This document shows, in pieces, positions 40,891 through 47,453 of a stretch of 47,453 nt of DNA. Source of the stretch: HGM04593 sp045654885 (lineage in GTDB: Bacteria > Bacteroidota > Bacteroidia > Bacteroidales > Bacteroidaceae). Location: NCBI GenBank assembly GCA_045654885.1, contig JAZOOF010000048.1, positions 1 through 47,453 on the forward strand, written 5' to 3'. Every line of letters begins with the position of its first letter. Position 1 is the first letter of the stretch. The notes under the pieces were generated by a model that was not told the DNA's origin, did no database searches, and saw only the letters and a program-made list of their open reading frames with translations. Position numbers and translations under genes: made by a program.

Positions 40891-43425
40891 ATGTATTACA
40901 ATAAGATATTAGGTGGAATTGTCGGTGATATTATTGGCTCTACTCGCGAGTGGCACAATGTCAAAACAGAAGATTTTGAATTATTGCCACAAGGTAGCAC
41001 CTTTACCGATGACACCGTGATGACCTTGGCTGTTGCCGAGTGGTTGATGACCGACCCCTCTCATAGCGAAAGTGCGCTTGTTGAGTGTATGCAGCGTTTG
41101 GGGCGCAAGTACCCCTATGCAGGCTATGGCGGAATGTTCCGTCGTTGGCTTAGTACGGAAAATCCGGAACCATATAATAGTTTTGGTAATGGCTCTGCTA
41201 TGCGTGTTAGCCCTGTTGGTTTGTATGCCAACTCAATGGAGGAGGCTTTGGAACTTGCCCGCATCACAGCATCTGTGAGTCATAATCACCCCGAAGGTAT
41301 TAAGGGAGCACAAGCAGTAGCAGCCGCCATATATCTGAAGCGTACAGAAGAGTTTGATGTGAAAGGCAAAATCAAACGCTTTGTGGAGAAACATTTCGGA
41401 TATAACCTTGATATTGATTTAAGGGAGATTCGCCAAGACTACACTTTTGATGTTACATGTCAAGGAAGTGTTCCCATTGCTATTATGGCATATCTGCAAG
41501 AGCCGTATCGTGCGGAAAAGGCAATCCGTTTAGCCGTGTCAATGGGTGGCGATTCCGACACTATCGGGTGTATGACCGCCTCAATTGCTACAGCGGAAAG
41601 GTGTGGCAGCGCAAGATTTCCAAAAGATATTGAGGACAAATGCCGAGAGTTGCTTCCTCCCGACTTGCTGGATATCAATGACCGCTTCCTGGCTTTTATC
41701 AATCGTCCGCTTCATCAATCATACGAGGTCTCAGTTGCAGGGGGTGCTGTGTATGCCGGTGAATATCCGGGTGATAAGGATGAAGAAATTGCCAAGCAGA
41801 AGATTGAGCGGATGCATCACTTTGGTATCCGACATTTCATTGACCTTACTGAAGAAGGAGAACTTTGTCCCTACAACCACTTGTTGCCAAGTGATACAAC
41901 ATATACCCGTTTCCCGATAGCAGATTGTGGCGTACCCAAGAGTATTGAAAGCGTTCGACGTCTATTGTTGCGTATCGAGGAACTTAAAAAGATGGATGGC
42001 TATGTGTATTTACATTGTTGGGGTGGCATAGGTCGTACCGGCACGATTGTGGCATGTTATCTGTTCCAAAATGAGGAAGAACCCGATTTGAACAAAACTT
42101 TAGAGGTGCTTCGTGGCAGATTCTCAGAGATGCCAAAATCGGCCCATAGGGAGACTCCTGAAACAAAGGAGCAGATTAACTTCATTGAGCAATTCATAAA
42201 TACCAACAGGTCGTACAATGAAGAGAAAACCAAGCGAGTTCATGACTCTATTCGCGGTTGTCTGATGGCGGGTGCTGCGGGTGATGCACTTGGCTACGAA
42301 GTAGAGTTTATGAGCCGTCGTGCGATTCTCTCACGCTTTGGAGAGCAAGGTATCACTAAGTTCGCTCTTGACAATAACGGTAAGGCACTCATCAGCGACG
42401 ACACACAGATGACGCTCTTCACTGCCAATGGTATGCTGATGGGGCTCACTCGCGGATATATGCGTGGCATAGGTGGTCGTCCTGAAAAGTATGTCGATAT
42501 AGCATACCTCGATTGGTACTACACGCAGACAGGCAAGAAGCGCGAAATGCTAATTGACGATTGGCACCCGACTTGGTTGCGCGACCTGCCCGAAATGGCA
42601 CAACTCCGCGCTCCGGGCAATACCTGTTTGAGTGCTTGTGAGAGTCTGTTCAAGGGCGAAAAGGTACAAAATAACAGTAATGGTTGTGGTGGTATTATGC
42701 GCGTAGCTCCTATGGCACTGCTCAATGCCGGATATGCATCAAGAAATGGAGATGGATATTCTATCGAAGAGCTTGCTGAAGCTGGCGGTGAGATAGCAGA
42801 GGTTACCCACAAGCACCCACTCGGTTTCCTGCCCGCATCACTACTTACAGTGTTGCTGTATAAAATTGTCCCTATGTCACCCAAGCAGGTTTGCGAGGAG
42901 ATTGATGGCATTGTAGCCGATACCGTAAATATCCTTGACCGTATCTACAAAGGTAACTACGAAGCCGATAAGCGATATTTGAAGGAACTGACCAGCAGGG
43001 CTGTGCAGTTGGCTCACACCGATATTGCTGATGCTGATGCTATCCGTCAGTTGGGTGAAGGTTGGGTTGCCGAGGAGACTTGGGCTATTGCACTATACTG
43101 CGCTATTCGCCATATCGACAGTGTGGAGGATGCTATTATAGCCTCGGTCAACCACGACGGCGATAGTGACTCGACGGGCTCCGTTTGCGGCAATATTATG
43201 GGTGCTATTTATGGCTATGAGCATATAAAGAACCGCAACATTTTCTGTCCCGCAGGAAAGAATTTTGAAGATACTCTTGAACTATCGGAGATTATTCTTG
43301 CTCTTGCTGATGACCTCTCTACCGGCTGCATCATCAGTGAGTATGACCCTATCGACACACCTGAGAAGCGACAGTGGTACGACCGCTACTGCGAGATGAA
43401 ATCTGTGGGTATCAACCATAAGTAA
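40891..43425 (+). CDS. ADP-ribosylglycohydrolase / phosphatase / ADP-ribosylglycohydrolase fusion
   Basis: An 844-residue protein of three catalytic domains. Residues 1-270: DraG-type ADP-ribosylhydrolase with TDDT (39-42) and GGDSDT (219-224), which bind the metal ions. Residues 275-445: dual-specificity-like phosphatase with HCWGGIGRTGT (about 375-385), resembling the protein at 37356. Residues 450-840: a second DraG domain with SDDTQ (about 500) and NHDGDSDSTG (about 754). All motifs appear intact in the three domains. DraG enzymes remove ADP-ribose from proteins, nucleic acids or small molecules. The fusion suggests sequential removal of ADP-ribose and phosphate from one target; which is unknown. 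Confidence 0.85.
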   Translation: MYYNKILGGIVGDIIGSTREWHNVKTEDFELLPQGSTFTDDTVMTLAVAEWLMTDPSHSESALVECMQRLGRKYPYAGYGGMFRRWLSTENPEPYNSFGNGSAMRVSPVGLYANSMEEALELARITASVSHNHPEGIKGAQAVAAAIYLKRTEEFDVKGKIKRFVEKHFGYNLDIDLREIRQDYTFDVTCQGSVPIAIMAYLQEPYRAEKAIRLAVSMGGDSDTIGCMTASIATAERCGSARFPKDIEDKCRELLPPDLLDINDRFLAFINRPLHQSYEVSVAGGAVYAGEYPGDKDEEIAKQKIERMHHFGIRHFIDLTEEGELCPYNHLLPSDTTYTRFPIADCGVPKSIESVRRLLLRIEELKKMDGYVYLHCWGGIGRTGTIVACYLFQNEEEPDLNKTLEVLRGRFSEMPKSAHRETPETKEQINFIEQFINTNRSYNEEKTKRVHDSIRGCLMAGAAGDALGYEVEFMSRRAILSRFGEQGITKFALDNNGKALISDDTQMTLFTANGMLMGLTRGYMRGIGGRPEKYVDIAYLDWYYTQTGKKREMLIDDWHPTWLRDLPEMAQLRAPGNTCLSACESLFKGEKVQNNSNGCGGIMRVAPMALLNAGYASRNGDGYSIEELAEAGGEIAEVTHKHPLGFLPASLLTVLLYKIVPMSPKQVCEEIDGIVADTVNILDRIYKGNYEADKRYLKELTSRAVQLAHTDIADADAIRQLGEGWVAEETWAIALYCAIRHIDSVEDAIIASVNHDGDSDSTGSVCGNIMGAIYGYEHIKNRNIFCPAGKNFEDTLELSEIILALADDLSTGCIISEYDPIDTPEKRQWYDRYCEMKSVGINHK

Positions 43426-43533
43426 TTCATTACGGTTGATAGATTGAATTTATTTTTCACTCTTCTATATTATAGACTAAGGCAGCTGTCGAATTTTTTA
43501 GCTTTTCATTTCTTGAAATGGCGAAATTGGTAT

Positions 43534-43698
43534 ATGTTGCAAAAGATGTACGCAGAACAACCTGAAAAATTCAGCACAGAAGAATTACAGACACGTTATC
43601 GCGAAATGGTTAAGATGGATTTTGATGAGTCATTCTATGAAACTTGCAAATTCTGCTTAAAAGAATTGAGGCATAAAACACGCAATATAGATGAATAG
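43534..43698 (+). CDS. Small hypothetical protein
   Basis: This 54-residue acidic/basic protein (MLQKMYAEQPEKFSTEELQT, ending ELRHKTRNIDE) uses ATG 43534. An in-frame TTG at 43444 would add a hydrophobic N-terminus (FFTLLYYRLRQLSNFLAFHF), which could be a membrane helix; the choice is open. Lies between the DraG fusion and a DUF1232 gene. Unrecognised. Confidence 0.4.
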   Translation: MLQKMYAEQPEKFSTEELQTRYREMVKMDFDESFYETCKFCLKELRHKTRNIDE

Positions 43699-43759
43699 AA
43701 GATAGATTTTTCTCTAATGTCACTCTATACTATAAAACGAACAATAAAATTTAAGCGAT

Positions 43760-44194
43760 ATGTTGATTACAATTTCACTTCTGATTCTTGCTTACCTTAT
43801 TATGGGCAAGGATATTTCGGGACTTCTTGAGAAGGTTAATAATGTCGATTGGCGCGGTAAAATTAACGCTCTGATGGATAAGTTGCGCCCTTGGGCATTG
43901 AAGGCCGGCCGTGTGGCTGCCCGCCCTCTGTTGCAGTTCTACTATGTAATGGCTGACGAAAAGACATCGACACTTGACCGTGTACTTATATATGCAGCCA
44001 TTATCTATACCATCTTGCCTATGGATTTGATTCCTAGTGCCGTTTATAAGTTCCTGGGGATTTTAGACGATGGAGTGGCAATGCTTTTTGTATACAAAAA
44101 GATTAAGGATAAGATTACACCTGAAATCAATGCAAGGGTCGAGGATACACTCAACGATTGGTTTGGTGTCGAATATGAACTGGTAGAGGGATAG
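43760..44194 (+). CDS. DUF1232 (YkvA-like) membrane protein
   Basis: This 144-residue protein has an N-terminal hydrophobic helix and the DUF1232 hallmark TILPMDLIPSAVYKFLGILDD in the C-terminal half, with LP-DLIP and the DD pair. The family is found near the inner membrane without a firm function. Follows the small hypothetical gene. Confidence 0.78.
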   Translation: MLITISLLILAYLIMGKDISGLLEKVNNVDWRGKINALMDKLRPWALKAGRVAARPLLQFYYVMADEKTSTLDRVLIYAAIIYTILPMDLIPSAVYKFLGILDDGVAMLFVYKKIKDKITPEINARVEDTLNDWFGVEYELVEG

Positions 44195-44487
44195 ACGAGA
44201 ATATGAAAAGAAGAGTGAAAATAGATTTGTGTACAGTACATATTTCCACAACTCTGCTGTTTGGGACGCAGTAGCCGGACTCATTACTATTGTTCGCAAG
44301 CAATTTGGTAAAAATAGTTTAAGCCAATAGATAGATTACAAAGGACAATGCACTCTATATAGTAAACAATGAATTACTATGAGTGCATTTTCTTTTTGCA
44401 GCATGCCGGAATGCCTCTGTTGCTCGAGGAAGATATCAAGAGACATTGCAAAAACATCAAAGTAGATTAACCAATAAACGTTGACTT
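44195..44487 (+). other. 293-bp region with terminator and possible gene remnant
   Basis: After the DUF1232 stop, a frame ending at 44330 encodes VYSTYFHNSAVWDAVAGLIT followed by IVRKQFGKNSLSQ without a good start (GTG 44229 possible). It may be a short remnant. A terminator lies at 44347-44397. Nothing else seen. Confidence 0.4.
44347..44397 (+). terminator. Terminator-like hairpin with T-rich tail
   Basis: Arms 44347-44355 and 44381-44389 pair perfectly (9 bp); an inner ATAGTA/TACTAT extends the stem with a 3-nt bulge. A T-rich tail follows. Confidence 0.7.
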
Positions 44488-45120
44488 ATGAAGACAAGAA
44501 TTTTCAATCTCATTATCATTGATGAGAGTGGCTCTATGCAGAGCATCAAGAAAGCTGCAATCGACAGCGTAAACGAGACAATCCAGACCATTCATTCGGC
44601 CCAGAAGAAGCACGAGGGGCAGGAACACTATGTGAGCCTTGTAACCTTTAACGATGATGTGAAGACTATCTATGAGTGTGTACCTGTGGATGAGGTCAAG
44701 GAACTTACGGCCGAGACTTACCAGCCCGATTGTTGTACAGCATTGTATGATGCAATGGGCATTTCTCTGAATGCGCTCCGCAAGAAGGTTGCCGAGGATG
44801 ACAAGGTGCTTGTAACGGTTGTTACCGACGGCTACGAGAATGCCTCCAAAGAGTACTGTGGCAAGGCTATCAAAGCTCTTGTAGACGAACTCAAGGCAAA
44901 AGGCTGGGTCTTTGCCTACATTGGTGCCAACCAGGATGTGGAGGCCGTGGCAGCGACTATCTCAATTACCAATGTGCTTAATTTTGAAGCAACGGTTGAA
45001 GGCACTGCCTTGATGGGTGCCACAGTAGGCAATGCTCGTTCTCGCCTCTTCGACCGTATTGCCGACCTCGGCAGCTCTTTCAGTGCAGCCGATGCTAATG
45101 AAGACTTTTTTAAAGAATAA
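44488..45120 (+). CDS. TerY-like von Willebrand A domain protein
   Basis: This 210-residue cytosolic protein is a single vWA domain: the MIDAS motif DESGSM (Asp12, Ser14, Ser16), a conserved Thr/Asp region near TALYDAMG, and strand VLVTVVTDG. In Ter systems, TerY/TerF-type vWA proteins bring together TerB, TerC and associated enzymes in metal-dependent stress responses. A TerB-like protein lies at 3480. The next gene is a WG-repeat membrane protein 17 bp on. Family secure, role inferred. Confidence 0.8.
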   Translation: MKTRIFNLIIIDESGSMQSIKKAAIDSVNETIQTIHSAQKKHEGQEHYVSLVTFNDDVKTIYECVPVDEVKELTAETYQPDCCTALYDAMGISLNALRKKVAEDDKVLVTVVTDGYENASKEYCGKAIKALVDELKAKGWVFAYIGANQDVEAVAATISITNVLNFEATVEGTALMGATVGNARSRLFDRIADLGSSFSAADANEDFFKE

Positions 45121-45137
45121 AATAACAATACACAACA

Positions 45138-46280
45138 ATGAAACAATTGACTAAAATTTTCCAGGCGCTGCTTGGTGTGGTGGCCTTGATTCTCACAACC
45201 ATTGTGGCTGCCGGCCGCCTTGTATGGCGTACAATACGTAACTGGTGGAAAAGACGCTCTAAGTGGTTCCGCCGCTCCATTGCAGCTCTCCTCATTCTGA
45301 TTCCTGTAGGCTTTGTATCCCTTGTCGCATACGCGCTTTTTGATGATGCTTATGGCAGGTACTATTGGGACCGCGAACTCTCGGAGAACATAACTCTTCA
45401 CTCCTTCGCCGATGACAAGTGGAGAGTATATGACAATGTCGCCGATGAGTATACAACCGGCAAGATAGATTGGTTGTCCGGCGCGCAGGAGAACGATTCG
45501 TTGTCTGTCTATGCACTCCATGGCAAGCGTGGTTACATCAATGTAAATACGGGACAGATTGTAATTGATGCCGAGGCAAACAACTATAGCAAAGCGTGGG
45601 TCTTCTCCGAGGGACTTGCTGCTGTCGTGAAAGACGGTAAGGTTGGATTCATCAATGCACAGAACGAGGTGGTTATACCATTCCTCTTCGACTACTCCGA
45701 CGAGTGTCGCATGTATGACTTCGCTTTCCTTTTCCACAATGGATACTGCATTATGACCAATGCCCGTGGCGACCTGGGCCTCATTGACAAGAATGGCGAT
45801 TGGGTTGTGGAACCCTCGTACGACGAAATATGGTCGCCCCACAAAAGCGGTTATCGCGTAATTGTAAAGGATGGCAAGCATGGTGCTCTCGACCCGGACT
45901 GTGCAGTATACTATCCGGCAGAATATTGCCATGTAACTGTTCTTTCCGACGGCTTTGTACTTACCAAGGACGGTCGACAGTGGCAGGTGGATTTTGAAGG
46001 CAACATAGTACAGCCATTTCTGTTTGACGATACATACTACCTGAATTATCCCGTTGGCTATAGCGAATCAGGCGATTTACAGTACGCATTTGCCGACTAT
46101 GTAAAATATGAGGTAATGAACTCATACGGTATTATGAACCGCATCACAGGCGAACCCATAACACCTGCGATATACTCGGGAATCAACATGCTGTCAAAGG
46201 AATTGTTCGAGGTGCAGGAGTATGATAAATACGAATGGTATCTGCTCGATACAGAGGGAAACAAGGTGTCGAAGGAATAG
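45138..46280 (+). CDS. WG-repeat membrane protein
   Basis: This 380-residue protein has two N-terminal hydrophobic segments (about 8-27 and 47-68) with a basic loop between, then a beta-propeller-like series of WG-type repeats: GKRGYINVNTGQIVIDAEAN, GKVGFINAQNEVVIPFLF, GDLGLIDKNGDWVVEPSYDE, GKHGALDPD and a last DGRQWQVDFEGNIVQPFLF. WG repeats occur in surface or periplasmic proteins with unclear roles. It follows the vWA gene, so the pair may form a membrane-associated complex. A terminator follows. Confidence 0.75.
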   Translation: MKQLTKIFQALLGVVALILTTIVAAGRLVWRTIRNWWKRRSKWFRRSIAALLILIPVGFVSLVAYALFDDAYGRYYWDRELSENITLHSFADDKWRVYDNVADEYTTGKIDWLSGAQENDSLSVYALHGKRGYINVNTGQIVIDAEANNYSKAWVFSEGLAAVVKDGKVGFINAQNEVVIPFLFDYSDECRMYDFAFLFHNGYCIMTNARGDLGLIDKNGDWVVEPSYDEIWSPHKSGYRVIVKDGKHGALDPDCAVYYPAEYCHVTVLSDGFVLTKDGRQWQVDFEGNIVQPFLFDDTYYLNYPVGYSESGDLQYAFADYVKYEVMNSYGIMNRITGEPITPAIYSGINMLSKELFEVQEYDKYEWYLLDTEGNKVSKE

Positions 46281-46329
46281 TCTTTCTCTTCCCTTTGCGG
46301 GAACAGGATGACCGACTCAGAATATTGAT

Positions 46330-46368
46330 GAGGCTGTGCCGCAAACCAATTACGGCACAGCCTCTTTC
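46330..46368 (+). terminator. Terminator after the WG-repeat gene
   Basis: A perfect 12-bp stem (46330-46341 with 46353-46364), an 11-nt loop and TTTCT, 50 bp after the stop. Confidence 0.75.
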
Positions 46369-46378
46369 TGCATTGTGC

Positions 46379-46579
46379 TCATCGCTTGAACTCATACGTG
46401 TTGTTGGGAGCAACCCCGGAAAATGACATTTTTTGCTTGCTCAATGCAGCGGCGATATCCACTGCGATAGCCCAACGTTGTTGGGCATCCTTGTCTTTTT
46501 GGAGCACCAACCATCCGGGTTGTTGCCTTTGGCGAGTAATGGCTGCATTCGTTGTGAATGTAAGTGAACTTCCATTCAC
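46379..46579 (-). CDS. Possible short protein (uncertain)
   Basis: A 66-residue minus-strand frame (ATG 46579) that reads as protein-like: ITRQRQQPGWLVLQKDKDAQ and then QRWAIAVDIAAALSKQKMSF. An overlapping second minus-strand frame (46392-46589) and a plus-strand frame through the same DNA are also open, so coding is ambiguous. It may be a fragment. No family recognised. Confidence 0.3.
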   Translation of the reverse strand: MNGSSLTFTTNAAITRQRQQPGWLVLQKDKDAQQRWAIAVDIAAALSKQKMSFSGVAPNNTYEFKR

Positions 46580-46811
46580 TCATTTGCACATTACTTGCCC
46601 GATACCTCAGGAACCATCATCTTTGGCGTGTGCTGGAACCGACGCACGAGCGAGCGCAAAAGAAACTTGCTTGTTTTGCCGAGCGAGCAGGAGGAAAACA
46701 AAGTTAACTGAGCGTCTGAGTGCATACGGCCCCCAAATGTGACAAGGCGGTCATGTGTTCAGTTATGTTGTTGAGTGCGAGGCTTTGAAAAACCTCCAGA
46801 AAAATAATTGG
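46580..46811. other. Gene-free region with repeated GAGCGAGC
   Basis: The motif GAGCGAGC occurs twice (near 46649 and 46681), flanking GCAAAA and TTTTGC, which pair as a 6-bp stem around an A/G-rich segment. This lies just before the Fic gene's 3' end. I recall similar GAGCGAGC/GCAAAA sequences recurring in other Bacteroidetes genomes, so it may be a dispersed element, but this is memory-based. No gene supported. Confidence 0.4.
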
Positions 46812-47453
46812 TTACTTCTTCGCATAGCCCGTAGCCCGTCCTTTGCCGACCTTCTCAATGAAACCTGCCTCAAGCAATTCCTTCAAGGTTCGTTCAATGG
46901 TTGTTTCGCTAATGTCGGGGCAAAGTGTGGCAATATCCGATTTCTTGACTATGCCAAGCTTTTTCTCAAATACGGCTTTCACTCTATCCGCCTTTGATAA
47001 TCTGCGATACTTCAAATGCTCAATGCGGTCTTGAAACTCATTATATCCTTTCAATACAACACCCAAGTAATATCGTACAAATGAAGTGTAATCACTCTTG
47101 TCATTATGCCATTCAATGGAACTGTTCTGCAAGGCTTCATAATAGGTTTCCTTTGTCTTTTCTATCAACATCTCCATACTGATATATTTCCCTACGATAT
47201 AACCGCTACGATAGAGCAACAGCAAGGTCAGCAAACGGCTCATACGTCCGTTGCCATCATTGAACGGGTGGATGCAAAGGAAGTCAAGAATGAACATCGG
47301 AATCAACAGCAACGGGTCGTACTCCGCACGATCAATGGCATTGTTAAACTCATTACACAGGTTCTCCATTGCTTCTGGTGTCTGAAACGCAGGAACGGGT
47401 ATAAATCTTACTCTCTGTTGTCCGTCTTTACTTGATTCTGCAATTACATTATC
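46812..47453 (-). CDS. Fic-family protein (partial, 5' end beyond window)
   Basis: The minus-strand frame is open to the window edge, giving the last 213 residues of a Fic protein. The catalytic motif HPFNDGNGRMSR (nucleotides about 47237-47272) is complete. Fic enzymes transfer AMP or other nucleotide moieties from nucleotides to Ser/Thr/Tyr hydroxyls. The C-terminal 70 residues form a winged-helix-like DNA-binding domain (IATLCPDISETTIERTLKEL), as in bacterial Fic regulators that control their own transcription. The N-terminal part, where any inhibitory helix would be, lies outside the window. Family is certain; target unknown. Confidence 0.9.
   Translation of the reverse strand, partial: DNVIAESSKDGQQRVRFIPVPAFQTPEAMENLCNEFNNAIDRAEYDPLLLIPMFILDFLCIHPFNDGNGRMSRLLTLLLLYRSGYIVGKYISMEMLIEKTKETYYEALQNSSIEWHNDKSDYTSFVRYYLGVVLKGYNEFQDRIEHLKYRRLSKADRVKAVFEKKLGIVKKSDIATLCPDISETTIERTLKELLEAGFIEKVGKGRATGYAKK

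Noticed and set aside
46386..46742. A 118-residue plus-strand frame between WG-repeat and Fic genes
   Set aside because: Cys/Trp/Ser-rich composition without domain and overlapping two minus-strand frames; no evidence for translation.
1..47453. tRNA, rRNA, CRISPR arrays, riboswitches
   Set aside because: Looked for on both strands by eye: no cloverleaf with CCA-type end, no repeat-spacer arrays and no recognisable riboswitch core were found.

Overview
The window looks like a Bacteroidales chromosome (Bacteroides/Prevotella/Muribaculaceae-like; genus not resolvable by eye). Support comes from a Bacteroidetes-type promoter (-33 TTTG, 19-bp spacer, -7 TAnnTTTG), A-rich start regions mostly lacking Shine-Dalgarno, many lipoproteins, DUF4230 proteins, and an ISAon1-like transposase end. 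Almost every gene is on the + strand. No tRNA, rRNA or CRISPR array was seen.

Layout. (1) 1-141 is the end of an IS whose edge abuts a DUF4230 lipoprotein gene that has lost its start codon. (2) 764-6278 is an envelope/stress cluster: a second DUF4230 protein, a cytosol-spanning OmpA protein, a TerB-like protein, two stand-alone copies of the OmpA protein's N-terminal domain, a PD-(D/E)XK nuclease-like protein and small membrane or basic proteins. (3) 6283-11210 is a tight operon of two lipoproteins, pyrrolidone-carboxylate peptidase, a voltage-sensor channel with an unusual pore filter, and an M20/M42-like peptidase. (4) 11466-12544 is class II fructose-bisphosphate aldolase with a clear terminator. 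(5) 12585-14115 (minus) holds a zinc-ribbon protein and a YgjP-like metallopeptidase. (6) 14413-21081 holds a YbjN-like protein, a kinase/AAA+ fusion, a ClpP paralogue and, convergent, a 1233-residue OB-fold/Schlafen-AlbA_2 protein. (7) 21363-23333 holds a cyclophilin and a DUF445 protein.

(8) 23453-34723 is the most unusual part, an unbroken run of 11 genes: a dynamin-like GTPase, three paralogous P-loop GTPases, two paralogous partner proteins interleaved with them, two M48-like metallopeptidases, a 60-residue Cys-containing peptide that looks like a RiPP precursor, a radical SAM/SPASM maturase and a GNAT acetyltransferase. Spacing is mostly 2-30 bp, with start/stop overlaps around the peptide. 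I read it as one candidate system joining a GTPase array to peptide modification and proteolysis.

(9) 35075-35974 holds small zinc-ribbon proteins and a short Ala/Gly-rich protein. (10) 36092-43425 is a predicted NAD/ADP-ribose module: a sirtuin without zinc cysteines, two dual-specificity-type phosphatases, an NrtR-type Nudix regulator and an 844-residue DraG-phosphatase-DraG fusion. Two palindromes with a GT-N7-AC core, 52 bp apart, flank a promoter ahead of the regulator, which suggests autoregulation. (11) 43534-46280 holds a small protein, a DUF1232 protein, a TerY-like vWA protein and a WG-repeat membrane protein. (12) 46812-47453 (minus) is a Fic-domain protein cut by the window end.
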